This document shows, one piece after another, positions 50,401 to 63,349 of a DNA stretch of 64,000 nucleotides. Numbering within the stretch: the stretch's first letter is position 1; each line of letters opens with the position of its first letter. A program made the position numbers and the translations under genes. The notes beneath the pieces are model-generated. The model ran no database searches, had not been told where the DNA came from, and was given only the letters and a program-made list of their open reading frames with translations. Origin of the DNA: Calliopsis andreniformis (Eukaryota; Arthropoda; Insecta; Hymenoptera; Andrenidae). The stretch is taken from the NCBI RefSeq assembly GCF_051401765.1, contig NC_135073.1, positions 3,658,001 to 3,722,000 of the forward strand, given 5' to 3'.

Positions 50401-52423
50401 CAAATACGAAGCCTCAATTTTAGCGTTAAACGAACCAGTTGCCTACTCTGATTGTGTTTAAAGCCAATGTTTCTTTCCTAGAATGTCTAAAAGATTCCCT
50501 CAAGGGAGGCACTGCACGAGAGCGGCTCTATATTATTCGAGCCTGATCGCGCCATAAACTCGCATCTATCTCGGTGTCTTGAAGTCCCCGGCCAGCCGGA
50601 GTTACGTCGTCGCGGAAAATTTACATGTTGCAGAGACAGATTGCATGCGACGTCACTATACGTTAGCTGGCTGTCGACAGCTTTCGTTGACATCTGTGTA
50701 CGGTAAAGTCCCCTGGTCTGGTCAGACGGTAGACTCGAATGGAAATGGCCTCCGCGTCGGATAGCGTAGTTTAACATTCATTGAAAGAAGCGTTCGTCCG
50801 GGACAGACAACGTCGACCTTCCGTGAAACTAGCCCCGGTCTAGCCTCTGGCTTCTCTGTTTGCCGCAGGGAAGCTCGTTATTCTTCTTGACAATCGCCTG
50901 GGCTGACCGCGCGCAATGATAAGCAGTCAGAAGTTATTGCTGCTGTTTAGCACTGATTATGGGCGATCGTTACGCTCGTTAAACGCGTTTCTAACACATT
51001 GCTTGTGGAAACTTTCGACCTTTAACAGACATTCTGTACTTTAAAATGAGATCGGGAGAGTCGTTCAAACATTTTGAAATGGTAGGAGTTTGTTCCTCTA
51101 CACGTTGCAGCATTTTAAGAGTGTCGTAACTCAGAAAACGCAATTTTTTGTTATTTACATCGATGAAGTAGTTTACTAAATCCACTTCTGTTTATTGTAA
51201 AAATTGTATTAACTTAACTTTGAAACCCTAGAGGCCAAATGATTCCTCAAGTAGGTAACTACAAATTATTTTTAATTATATGGATAAAGTCATTAATACG
51301 AGTTACGAGTAACTTCTTTAGATCAGAATCATACGGATCAGATGACTTCCGTTAGATAATGCTATTCTTTTTGCCAATTTTATTATTTCATCATATAACT
51401 TTTATTAAGGTAACAAATACAAAGTTTTTCGCTGTTCTTGAAAATCGTACTTCTTTTTAGTTATGCACTAGGTTTCTTCTTATATTCTTTTTTCAAGCCG
51501 GTTTAAACATGCAAGAGGAAGGAATTATAGCAATGAAGATAAGAAAAAATACATTTACACAAAAATTTATGTACTATTCTATATAACAAAGAAAAGAAAG
51601 AAAACGTATTCTACTCTACTGCTTCTTTAAAAACACCATATTGTTATCTTCTGTTTCATAGAAAAAAATCCCATAATCTGGAAGATCCCAAAAATTATTC
51701 TGCATATCTGTATACAACAGAATTGACATATCACAATCTACATACATAGATCGTTTTATATGTTTTTATTTCTCCAAGTCATAGTTAACAAAGAAAAAAA
51801 CTGCCCCACTTCGATTGGGGATGATACGTCATTCCAACCACAAATGGATACCCATTTTCCAAAGAATGGGATCCGAAGTTGAGTACTTAGTCGTGTTAGA
51901 TATTCATCGCTATTCATTCGTAATTAATTGATGCAGTGTACCTACTTGTAAGATACCATCGATAGAATAATTGTCGAAATAATCCTTTATGATTACAGAT
52001 CAAATCAGAATATTTAGATAGACATATCCTACATCGAACAACGAAAATCATGTACACTAAGCCATCACTATATGCTAAAGTACAAAGACAATATAAGCCA
52101 TAGATTGTGTGTGTTTGTGTCCTTAACTAATATTCATTTATGCAAAACATATACATCGAGTACCAGAAGGAGAAATCATCGTTGACAGTTTGTATAAAAT
52201 TTCTCAAATCAGTTTTGTACTTTTCTGATATTTTCTATGCGTTCCTCAATGGTATCAAACAATACATCCAGTATTTTGGCTTCTGTTTCACTGTGATCCA
52301 ACATACAGAATCTTTCATCGTATCGTATGAGTTACGCTGTTGTTTTCACGAAGTATACTTAACTTTTTCGAGGAGCTACCGATAGAAAGGTATCGACCCG
52401 ACCTCCTGTCCCAAGAAAAGAGC
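44461..52423. other. 8 kb of AT-rich DNA with several GC islands
   Basis: No gene is supported. GC islands, judged by eye, lie at about 45290-45860, 46800-46920, 47640-48060 and 50470-50930. A short direct repeat of GCTTATAGAA occurs at 44465-44487. Long AT-rich runs fill 48300-50460 and 50990-52380. Confidence 0.45.
50053..50240. mobile_element. Possible lone transposon end or old repeat
   Basis: TAAGGGGGTTATTACATTT starts at 50053. The TA followed by a run of G, then a T/A-rich arm, resembles the ends of some insect Tc1/mariner-type elements. No partner CCCCCTTA end was found nearby. Evidence is weak. Confidence 0.2.
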
Positions 52424-52491
52424 ACCAGATGTCCTACTACCTCGAGCGCAATCTACTTCGAATGCGTCCCCACGAATTCACATGCGGACGT
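52424..52491 (+). repeat. Dispersed 68-bp repeat, copy 1
   Basis: It starts ACCAGATGTCCTACTACCTC and ends GAATTCACATGCGGACGT. It matches the - strand at 54432-54498 over nearly all of its length with small gaps (about three quarters of positions), and a more diverged copy at 55613-55684. It lies within a GC island (about 52380-52780). Confidence 0.75.
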
Positions 52492-54215
52492 GCTTCATGC
52501 AAATGTCTTCTTTCTTATCCCCTAGCTTCCGCGAAAGAAGAGGCCGTGACGGCGGAGGCGTTCATTAAAGTTATTAGTTTTGCAAGAGCCGACGGTCGTG
52601 TTCCAGTATTTTCAAAGAGCTGCGGTCTCATGCGCGTTTCGTGAATATTTCATGCGAATAGCGGTCTAGAAAAACCGATTTAACCGCACGTATCAGCGGA
52701 AGCTGGCCTGGGAATCGAAATGCCTCTCGTGTTACACCGACTGGCGTCTTCAGTCGAATTGGTATTTCAATATTTCGAATGCTGAATCGGAATTTGTAAC
52801 CAACTGTTTCCTTAAATCTCAGATTGGATTCGATAAGATTTTGGTGATACTTTCACCAAAGGAGAGTAGACAAAAATAGCTAAACTTTGGTTCCTCTGAC
52901 GTTTAAAATTTAAAGAGCTGTTATATACCTACTTGTATAATTCTTCCAATAATATTATAATTATTTAGGAGAAATAAGATGAGAAAATTATTTAAAAACC
53001 TAAAAGAGAAAAATGTACAGGGCAAGTTAATAATTTCTGGCTTTAACCCTTTAAATTATACATTACTTTAGCAGGAATTATCTTTTGCAGTAGATTTGTA
53101 AAACGAAATTGTATGCCATATATGGGAAGGAGAATTATTATATTTCATCCCTCTCTTTTTCAACTAATATACACGTATATTCAGTGAAATAATCTTTGAT
53201 GAAGTTACCCGATAAATGTATAAAATTTTGATGTCGAGCAAACTTAAAGAATTATAATATGGTTATTTAATATTTTAGATAAATAATTATACTTTTATAG
53301 TTTCTCAAAATTTCTGTAAGTAATTTTATAATCAGTTCTTATTTAAGTGTTAGATATTAGAAGAACCATAAATTTAACCATTCATACCATGCTGTTTTAT
53401 GTGTCAAAGAAATATACTAGGTAGTATTCCGAAAATTTATATTAAACAGCTGGTGGGGACAGTTGGTCATATTTATGTATGTAGGTATAATTGCGGAAAT
53501 GCAAAAAGAAGAAGTTTAAAGACGTTAAAGAAAGAGATATAGAGATTCTAAAGAATAAGGTGAATTATTTGCGTGATTAATACTCGTGTGATTATCAGTA
53601 GATTTTCTTGGACTTATGATTGATTATTTTTAATGCGTGTTCTCTCTAGATTTCCCACAATTTATGTATCTTGCGACAGATCTTACAATGATATTTTTAA
53701 ACCATTAATCACAAGTTAACTGATAAAATTGATTTATATGCACAGCCTATATGTTTTTTACAGAATAATCTATGAAATTTTTCATATCTTTAATCGAAAT
53801 TTGCATTTTACATAATATATAGTAAATTAGTTTATTAATTTAACTGGTTTACGTTTGATTTCTTCAAGTTTTAAATGTAAATATTAGGTCATCCGATAAT
53901 ATCACTGAAAATTATTTTATTTTTACGAAAATTACAGTATTCTCCATTTTTAAGTGGTATTCTTCTAATTATCTAATTTTTCATATCTAATCTTATCTAA
54001 TTTTCTATACTTGTAATCAATATTTTTAAATTTCCTCTTCCAAAAGATTTGTCTCTTGTCTTGGTCTACATCATTTTGAATGTAGGTATTATTTACTACC
54101 TCACATTTACTTAAAATTAATTCAAAAATATTTAGAATTATTTTGTTTAAGATTATTTTTATAAGTATTTATACTGTGTATGGGATCATTACTTCACACA
54201 AAAGCAGAGTTACTT
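52492..54215. other. GC island tail, then AT-rich DNA
   Basis: The GC island continues to about 52780, then strongly AT-rich DNA with no supported gene. Confidence 0.5.
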
Positions 54216-54707
54216 TTATTTCAAGCTTCTATGGCTATTACTACTACGACAGCAACTTTTAAAGTAAAAAGTTTGCAGCCAAATGTTCGCTACAGGCATA
54301 CACTGTACTTTCTTTGTTAGACTGTATCGCCCTTTGTCCTCGAGATAGATTTCTTCTCCATTGCTCGTCTCCAGCCCAATCGCTTCGAAATTGTGAAAGT
54401 GTAGCTTTATCAAGGCGAGGGAGAATTTGTTACGGTCGCATGTGAATTCTGGAGAAGGCATTTGAAGTTGATTGGGCCGAGGTGGCAGGACATCTGGTCC
54501 TTTATATACGTCGAACGTTTGCATGAGCTGAAATTCCTTGAAGGGGAACCGAGGGGGAAGACGAGATTCTTCTCGACTTAAAGCGCCTCCATTTTCCATG
54601 CGGACATAGATATCAGTGCAGATGCTACTCCCAAGATTACACGAGTCAGCCTTGATTTCCTTCTTTAGTTCCTTCCGCGAAATACAAACACTATACCACG
54701 GGTGCAC
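54216..54707 (-). CDS. Unrecognised 163-codon open frame
   Basis: A - strand frame from a GTG (first internal ATG near 54600) to a TAA at 54216-54218. Peptide composition is protein-like, with parts such as FPFKEFQLMQTFDVYKGPDV and FSLALIKLHFHNFEAIGLE. No signal peptide, membrane segment or known domain is seen. The stop codon overlaps AATAAA (TTGAAATAAAAG), and a GT-rich run follows about 15-25 nt later, so a polyadenylation site directly at the end of the frame is possible. The middle of the frame is one copy of the local 68-bp repeat. The other two copies are shifted or broken in this frame, which argues against a conserved protein. The frame sits in an isolated GC-rich block within AT-rich DNA. 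It could be a lineage-specific terminal exon or chance. Confidence 0.22.
   Translation of the reverse strand: MHPWYSVCISRKELKKEIKADSCNLGSSICTDIYVRMENGGALSREESRLPPRFPFKEFQLMQTFDVYKGPDVLPPRPNQLQMPSPEFTCDRNKFSLALIKLHFHNFEAIGLETSNGEEIYLEDKGRYSLTKKVQCMPVANIWLQTFYFKSCCRSSNSHRSLK
54432..54498 (-). repeat. Dispersed 68-bp repeat, copy 2 (inverted)
   Basis: Read on the - strand it begins ACCAGATGTCCTGCCACCT and ends GAATTCACATGCGACCGT. It is the closest relative of 52424-52491 and is in opposite orientation to the other two copies. Confidence 0.75.
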
Positions 54708-55612
54708 AGTTTATGATGCGGCTAAATGAAAAGGAGACTTAACATTTTCAAATAACACAGCAACGTGGATAGATATTAAAGAAAAGAGGTTCAATTAAAC
54801 AAATGGTTGTTTAATCATACGAGTTCATTCAACTTTTAGCTTTGTGTGTGAAAATTAGTTCTTAACTTTCATCAAAATTACTTGAAAGGTCACAAAGTGA
54901 TTATGCATTCAGTTTCTGAAATAGTCTGGAGTTATAAGTTTATAGTTTATACTTTAATACACTTATAAGGATTATAATTTACTCTTTAGAATTAAAATCT
55001 TTCTTTAATAGTAGGAATTCAATTTACATCAAATTCATTAATAATTAATAATAGTATTTAATATAAATATTCTTAATATAACACTACAATTTACACTATT
55101 TCCTGCAATGGAAATGAATTTGACTATACTTGCATGTAACACAGATTTGAACAATAAAAAAATGCTATTCTTATATTTCGTTACACATTAAAATTTCATA
55201 TGAATCACGTTCGCTTTAAAAATAAAAAAAAAGTCAAGCAGATATGATACGTTCCATCGTCAGTTTCCCGGCTCCGTAATTGAGCATTATTCATTTCGGT
55301 CCCGTGGATTCTCATGATAATGTAATCCAGCAACGGACGGGGCCCAGTCTGCGTCAAATCCGCCGTCTTTATTCAAATTTTGCGTCACTCGATTAAGCAG
55401 TCGATTTGCTCTGGATTTGCTTTCCCGAGAACTCGAACGGCCGTGACTTCGACCACGTGCAAATTCACCAGGATCCACTCTAATAGCTCGCGCTTAGGCG
55501 GCTCGTGGTCCACGGTGGTTGGAAGAGGACGGAGGCATAGAATGAGAGAAAGGAGAGAGGGTAAACTCATGGGAGGTTCCCTCGGTTTTAGAAGAGCCTG
55601 GGCTCCATAGCG
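54708..55612. other. AT-rich stretch then GC island
   Basis: AT-rich to about 55240, then a GC island from about 55250 that continues through the third repeat copy. Frames are open on both strands; no gene is supported. Confidence 0.45.
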
Positions 55613-55684
55613 ACCAAATGTCTTTCCCACCTTGACGCAATCTACTTCGAGTACTTACGCGTCCCCACGAATTCGTATCCGGAG
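55613..55684 (+). repeat. Dispersed 68-bp repeat, copy 3
   Basis: It starts ACCAAATGTC, contains CGCAATCTACTTCGA and ends GCGTCCCCACGAATTCGTAT then CCGGA. It differs from copy 1 by a short insertion (ACTTAC region) and several substitutions. About 50 bp further on, both copies carry a similar ATTAA..TTATTAG block, so homology may extend to about 200 bp. Confidence 0.65.
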
Positions 55685-57169
55685 GAAAGTTCTTCGTCCT
55701 CGTTGCCGCGCAAATGGCACCCTCACATCGCCGTCCATTAATATTATTAGCTTAAGATGTCCCGCAATTTCCGCGGAACGCGTTTCCTGTCCACTACTGT
55801 GCCACTTTCCTGAAATTTCAATCGGTTCCCCCCTTTTTTTTCGCGCAGTGCTGTTAAGTACAGTTCGGTTTGGCACTTGCGGAAAGCGAATTGAATTAAA
55901 CTTGGTTGAAATATTCAGATAAATCTTTTTTAGTCGACATAACGTTTCGGGTGAGTCATGGTAGCTCACCGCTTTGATGTGTCTCTGTATGGGTCGCACT
56001 TCTGCGAAAAAATTTGCGAATCTATCAATTTACCGGAGCATTTGTCTTTTTTTAATTAAAAGTGATGGTGTACGTAGAGTGCTGTCCAAAGTATAGAACT
56101 GTCATAAATAAACCAAAGTACATTTTATGCTATTGGCCAGTGGAGACTAATGCAACAATTTGGTGTTTACTTGTAATTAATATTTGAGTGTTTTTATTAA
56201 TATTTATCTCTCATATTTTATATTGAAATTTCTGTAAATAATATTTCCAAGTTTGCTAAGGTGTGGTTCTATGTGTTTCATTTATGGTGTATACAGTTTT
56301 TGATTTTAATCTTCTAACTGAAAATTACTTGTTACCAACTCGCTCTATAAAAAATGCTTCTGGCAAGAATTAAATGATTTTGAGGGTGAAATAAACCAAT
56401 ATGATTAGGTTTTTTATACGTCAACGTGTAGAGGGCATATGAAGATCAACTTTGTTTTTTTAAATAGAATCATATAATGTGTGATGTATTAATGAATTCA
56501 GATCGTTATTTTCTACAAAAAAATATTAAACTATTCATGGCGACAAATCATTAGTTTACAAAATGTTTAAGTACAACGATTAATAGTAGCTTAAATTTCT
56601 TAGTATTACATGGCATCATGACGAACACTGAAAATTGAATTTCCGAAAATGTACTGACATATTGCATAATTACTACGTGTTTAGAGTAATTTTGGGTGTT
56701 AATTTATTTTACAAAATTGTTAGCAGTTTCACACAAGAAATGTTACAAAACAGTACTGCAGAGTTTATTCAGAATTATAATACCTATGACCTATGTACTA
56801 AAAATATTGAAAAATTTAATTTTGAAAATAAGTATTTTAATTTTTATGTACATATATTATCGTACAATAAATAAATGCTAAAAATAACAATAAATATGTA
56901 TAAGTATTTTATCATTCTGCATAATCTTATAAATTTATGACGTAAGCTTTTGTAGCAGAGGATATACTTGCAAAATAAAAGGGAATCTTATCGCTAATTT
57001 TATTCGAATATGGTATATTTAGATTTGTTACTGTAAACCAGAGAGGATTATCTAGAACATGGTAGAATTTGAAATCTTGCCAAGACGTGACTACTGATAT
57101 TTAGGTTAAGGAAGTATCGTGTATTCATGCAGTTGGGAGTACGTCCATTTAAAAATTTCATATCTTTCT

Positions 57170-57206
57170 TCGACACGTAACTTGTATGTAATATTTTAGG
57201 TATGTC
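57170..57206 (+). other. Weak candidate recursive splice site
   Basis: ATATTTTAG ending at 57199 is followed directly by GTATGT. The upstream pyrimidine tract is poor. It has the same strand and arrangement as the two strong sites but is low in confidence. Confidence 0.15.
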
Positions 57207-57784
57207 TTAAAATTTTATATTTAATTCTTATTTTTCAACTATTGGAATTTTTATCGAAATCCAGTAGAACAAACAAAACACTGTCAACCCTTGTAATTAC
57301 CTATTTATTTATTTTATTTCTGTAAAATAAAAGTTTAAAGCTTCTAATAGTGCCATAGCCAGCACTCAGTGTATTAAACAGCTCGTTTGTTTAAAAACTG
57401 GCAAAAATAATTCAGGGAACGCTTGGTTACATAAACCACACGAAAAAGTTGAAAGCCTTCTGTGCTCTCGTGATTCTTAATATTCTCCAGAGCACTTTTA
57501 AATCTCCTTAAAATGTACAGCTGTGTTGCGTTTCATAGCAGTCTTATAAGAGGTACAAAGACTAATTTATTTTAATAAGCAATAGCGTTTGCCTTAGCCT
57601 AGAGGAGAGTGAATAACGGTGGTCAGAAAAGAGACAGAGCGGCGACACAATGGTGGTAGGTTTGCCTGTCGCAGCCCTTTTCGCTTTGAAATTGTCGGCG
57701 AAGGGCGTGTCGACGGTACTTCTCAACATTGGAGGGTCAACGAGGTTACCCGCGTGTGTCGTTAGCAATTTCAACTCCCTTCCC

Positions 57785-57814
57785 GTGATTTTTCCCCTCT
57801 GCGTAGGTATTTAC
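57785..57814 (+). other. Weak candidate recursive splice site
   Basis: A strong pyrimidine tract (about 57788-57800, TTTTTCCCCTCT) leads to GCGTAG at 57806, followed at once by GTATTT. The acceptor side is good and the donor side is weak. Confidence 0.15.
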
Positions 57815-60800
57815 CCCTTTGCGTGTTAGCAGGGACAGGAAAAATGAATCGCCGACTTCTTGGCGCCAAAGATACCATCGAACGAATTATTCGGCAAATT
57901 AGATGGCAAACTATGTATAGCATGACTCTTAAGAAATAAGCTGTAGTATTTAGTAAAAACCTTATTGTATATTATGTGTAACCGTTATTTGTAAGCTACA
58001 GCCTATTAATGAGATCTAGATGTTGTATATGGGACGATATGACATAAATTGATCTAATAAATATTTCCTAAAGTGACAATTTTGCTTTCACTGTTAAGGG
58101 AATTTAATATGGAAAATTCTTGTAACTTTAATTACTTATATTTTGCTATTTCGATTTGAAGTTACGTAATTTTTCTTGAAATATTTTAGGTGAAATATGT
58201 TATACTAGAATACGTATGAAGCAGAAGGTGTTAAAGTACCTATATCGCGAAATAGGCGTCAGGTCCTAAAAACGTTGCGTGTTAAAAATACGTTTTAATA
58301 CATCCGTTTGGCAGGCAGTTGGTCTATCACCCTTGATCATCATAAACGCGGAATTCTTGGATTGTGAGTCATCAGCATAGGCGAGGTATCGCTGTTAGCA
58401 GCATATCATTCGCTTTATCTGTTCTGTTTTAGTCAACTATAGCTTCTCTAACTTTTATTCAATCACGAAACATATCCTTCATCGTCTTCCTCAGAAAAAA
58501 TGTCTGCATCTTTCATGACAGTCACAAATAGAATCTTTCTTAATTCTGATTTCAATTTATAAACTTCTTCAATTTTAACGTTTCAGAAGAAAAACTCCGT
58601 GTTAATAGTTATTATTATAATCGAAAACTTCTACTAGTCGTGTTTAATATAGCCTACCTTTTTTTAATGACGTAAATTTCGCTAACTCTATCTACAAATT
58701 CATTGAATAGTTCAAACTACAAGTGTTGATTGGATGTAATCAGCGCACAGTTCTTCGAAGTATTGGAATTCGAAGCTTTAACATATATTTCAACAAATTT
58801 AGTACAATATTAGAAGAAACTTCAGCAATCTTGTGAACCCCAATATATGTCAGTCCCCGAATCCAGTGGTACCCGGAAAGTAACATAGTTTGAAACAAAT
58901 TTCATCTTTAGCGCAGCACGAGCATCAAAGGCGTCTCCTCGCGGCTTTTCCTTGCATAAGTAAAACAAAAAGTTCCCTTTGAAACGCATCGGGTAAGCCG
59001 AATGAAGGGTTGCGCGAGCGATAAAGCAGCCGTGTAGCGACCGGAAATGGCGACATTGTGTCTAGCAAACTCCTGGTGTTCCTAGGTTTCCGACGGGCAA
59101 TGCTTTGCCTGTCTTGCAAATCGCGAATTTCGAGGATAGCCAGCTACACGTCAGCAGCAGCAGGTGGCCGAGCACCTGGAGCTCTGAGACTGTTTTGCAC
59201 GATTGTCTTGTGTTCCATCGAGAGAAGGGTATCATGGGATCCCTGCCTTGAAATATATGAGGCATGCGCCTCCTTCCGAGATCCTGCGAGTCTTGTACCC
59301 TTACGTTAAACACGTCTGCGACGCTTTAGTCGCCAGGTCCTAAATATTGCCTGACACTAACCGTCTTCCTCGAATATTAAATTATGTTTAGCGAATCGAC
59401 CCGGGGATTAGATATCGAGCAGCTTCATAGACGATCGTAATTGCACTGCTGAGTTATCGTGCAATGTATTATGCGCGGAGTGACCTTAGAGAAAGTAGGT
59501 ATGTATGTATACTAAATATGTATATGTATATAAGGATGGCGCATTAATCACTTTCCCATTTAAAAATGGAATATCCTTTCTTTTTGTTTTTAGTTATTTG
59601 TATTTATTTCTTTTTATAATGTAAAGTGTAGAAAGTAGTTTATTATTGTAAATTTCATCTATTATTTAAAAACAAACTTTATTTGCATACTTACAGAAAA
59701 ATACCAAACAAAAATAGAAGAAAAGTTTTTATCATGTCACGTTGATTCCTTTAAACTGTATATTTACCATTAGTACAGGTTTTCTGTCTTCTTTTTCCTT
59801 GCAAATTTCATTGATACATACGAAGATACTCGTTTTGTTTCAGATCGATTATACATGTATATATTATTAAATTAAAAATTTTCAATCTCCTATCACATAA
59901 TTCTAAATAGTTTCTCCTTTTTCCTTATACGTTTTTTTAATGAAGTCAATATTTGTGTATTTTACATATTTTATTACATGTAAAGTCACTTGTAAAAGCA
60001 TGTAATTAAACACAGTATAATTATGTGTACGGTAATTGTTTATGAAAAATTTAGAGATCTACTAACACGAATGTATTTTCCCTCATTAATTTCAGCAGTT
60101 CAATTGCTGGCTCCGTTATTACTAAACAATTTGTATTATTCACGCGGGTGTTTCCATTTATAAATGTTTCCCGTTCTGGAGTAATTCAATTCAATGACGA
60201 GTTTTGTGTTTCACATGTTGGAAAATGTACTTCTTTCATTGTGTTGTCTTTGATTGGACTGATATTTATAACGTTTCGAAAACAAACGACAAACAATGGT
60301 TCGGTAAAGATTAAAAGTAGGTGTATGTATTCTGCTAGCTGAATGACGTGGATTTTCGTCGTAAACAGTTATTTGTATATCTGCTTCTAATTATAATAGT
60401 AAACAAATATTATTGTAAAATTTCATTAGTTGTATATTATTAGTGAGGATGCATTCATTGCAATTAAAGCAAAAAAGTTCTCAAAAAGTTACATACATGA
60501 TGTAACTTGTCTGTCCCAGTTAGCAGGTTAACATTAGAATTGTCACCAATTCTCGGATCTTCTAGAATTGTCAAAAATTCCAATTCCATAAGTTTCTACT
60601 TGTTCAGATTAGAACACCTAAATGACAGACTTGTTTAAAAATATTTATAATTCAAGAAAATAGAGTTAATTGAAAATAAAATAAATGTCTTAAGGCAAAA
60701 CCTTTTTTGTTTATGTCCAAATCAGAATACATAGCTTTCTTGAATTTATGAATATTACCATTTTTGTTGTAGCATGTAGGCTAGCCCTACCATGATAACT

Positions 60801-60891
60801 ACGATATGAAGGCCCCATACATAAGTACATATACACCATAGAGAATGTCTCTTTTCGTAGGTCTAGGTCCACTACCCCAATTATGGAGGAT

Positions 60892-61239
60892 TTATTCTAC
60901 TCTATTCTGGCTAATAAAACTGGATATGACATTGGATAACAAGGTGACCCTTAGTGTGTTAGTTGAAGACGGTACCTCATAAAGCACCACTCGCTCTCCC
61001 ATCTTGTGGAGTTCATCTTCGAAAGAGCCATTGAGCTAGGGCAATCGTATATTCGCCTATTTATTAGGAAAAACTTTCTCTCTCAGTTGGCTTATCTCTT
61101 GCGTTAGCCATTCCCATAACTTTGCCTCGGGGCCCTTCATCTTTATTGTCTGACGCCAATTGGTTTGTACACTCGTCTTAAAAGAATTAGATGCTATATC
61201 TAATATTGGCTCTATATTTACTTGATTGCATATGATTCG
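60892..61239 (-). pseudogene. Broken coding-like relic, family unknown
   Basis: On the - strand, one frame is open for 60 codons (61239-61060), then has a TAG (61057-61059), a second TAG seven codons later, and continues 47 codons to TAA at 60892-60894. The peptide contains MKGPEAKLWEWL, TQEISQLREKVF and, after the stops, LNGSFEDELHKMGERVVLYE. These are charged, helix-prone segments that look like real protein rather than translated noise. I do not recognise the family; a gag-like or other mobile-element protein, or a decayed host gene, would fit. No zinc knuckle, reverse transcriptase or DDE motif is visible. Two or three stops in 116 codons are far fewer than the AT-rich background would give. 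Confidence 0.3.
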
Positions 61240-63349
61240 TCAGCTCGATAATGTCTTTGCAATAATAACTTACAATATTTTTCACGTAAATAGTACAATA
61301 ACTACTTATAGAACAGTAGCTGATAGGTAACAACTGATTTGGAAAAGTGGTAGACGTATTCTAGGAAAGGTCCCGTATCAAGTATCAATTATCAAGTGAC
61401 ATAATGAAAACAAAAGCAACTTCTGAATTATAATATAAAACAGTTTAATAAATAAGCCTCTATTCATGGTCAAAATTTTACTAATTGGACTTCAAATCAA
61501 AGAACTCTTAAAATATATGTTATAAAGTATTTAAATAAAGTTAACAAGATCATTTATTGTAAAGAACAAGTAACTACTTTCCAGCCAAAGAGTTCGAATG
61601 ATATAACTTTCCTTACATAACTGTATTTTGTTCGTCAATATTATTTGTTTAATAAGTAATTTTTTTCTAAGTTCATAAGTAGTTTTTTATTTTTTCAGAA
61701 AACCATACTTTATTGAGTTTAATACTTATTTGAAATATATGTGCGTGTCACAAATTCCGTTATGCGTGCAAAATACACACGAAGAAGCAACATAGAGATA
61801 ATAGAATTCTACATAATACGTTCTTATACCAGTCTCTTCCTCTTATATTTATAGTTACCCAAAATGTAGCCACAGTTAATAGTAACAAGCTGGTTAGCCA
61901 ATCAGCAAATCAGCCACGCAGAGGTTAAAGCGCATTTTACACGTTACAAGAGAGAACGCATTCAGACACTAAATAGGACACATCAGTAAACAAGTCAGAC
62001 ATTAGCCCGCACACCACATGTGCAGTCTCATTTGTACGTAGTCGTTTGTTGTAGTTTAAACATAGTCGTTCCATTGCACAAGTTACGTGTGCAGCCTCAA
62101 AATCAGACCAACGCACAGTCTGCCTCGCCATCCATTAATTCCACTTGCCCTTACGTCATTAGTTTGACAAAAGAGCTGCGGCATTCATTCGTCGCGGTCC
62201 ATCGCTCCAACATCACAACACGGTTCCGCAACGTGATAAATAACTTAATCTTATATTCATTGACACGTTCGATACCCTGTGGGCCAAAGCTGGTCCACAA
62301 TATTTGTCAGAAATGAAACTTCCATTAAATACATAAACACATTTCACAATTTGAAATTGAAACAAGATGGATGAAAAACTGTTGAAGACATGAATACCTT
62401 TCTGTAATTGAACATTGCAGTCTCGTTTCTGATGCAGTTCTTAGGTTCTATTAACAGATTGACTTCCACACTAAATTCACTATCATATTGGAGAACAAAA
62501 GTTCTTCTAGCAGCCCTCATTATACTTTTTTATTAATGTCGACTATAATTGTGTAAATTTTTCACTTAGAAACGTAAGTTTTTCACAAAAGTCGTGCAAT
62601 CCAAATTTCTAATCGGAATAGAAAAAAAAACTAGTACATTTTCCTGATCGATCTATGACTCGTTGCGTGGTACATCCGCTTTAGGATGCTAATCCAGATC
62701 GAAATCGTAGATGAGGAGGGAGCAGCGTCCCCTCAATCGTCTCTCCATGTGCTGTATATCCGCGATATAGAATCCAGGATTAAATCAATGTACCGTGCAC
62801 GCGATATGAACCCATCGAAACGTGTGTAACGCGTTCACGAGCACCAGATCCCGCGGATTTCGAAATTTGTTTTCAGAAATATGCCAGTGCTCGCCAGCCG
62901 TGATAATAGGAAAGGGGAATTACGCGATCCGGTTATTTTGATTTGAGAAGTTAAAAGCCTAGAAACTTTTATTACTATCATCTATCATCTCAATTTCCGG
63001 AAATTTTATTTCCAATTTGCTTATCTAATAAAAGTTTCAATGTCTTATTGTGAGTTAACGAATGAACTTGAAACACCTGACAGGGACTTAACATATTATT
63101 CAGTGAAAATAAACGCTAATATTTGTAACATATTATGAATACATAATGAATATTTTGTTATGTAGAGCTAACATTTCTTGTTCGTAGAGAAACTGCAAAA
63201 AGTTTTTCAAAGATAACATTAAATTTACATAGCAGAATATTATTAGACATCTACTAAAAATAATTCTTTTGCAGCTTTCATAGTTCTTATACATGTCATA
63301 AGAGACATGCCTTTTAAAAAATACGTATCAAAGTTTTATTACTAATTTA
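61240..63349. other. AT-rich stretch with a small GC island
   Basis: AT-rich DNA with a mixed block at about 61860-62300 (overlapping frames on both strands) and a GC-richer block at about 62640-62930. No gene is supported. Confidence 0.5.

Larger units (their letters stand above)
55685..60891. other. AT-rich DNA with GC islands at 57.6 and 59 kb
   Basis: No gene is supported. The GC island of copy 3 continues to about 55830. Further islands lie at about 57560-57880 and 58900-59480; the rest is strongly AT-rich. Two weak AG|GT juxtapositions occur at 57199/57200 and 57806/57807. Confidence 0.45.
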
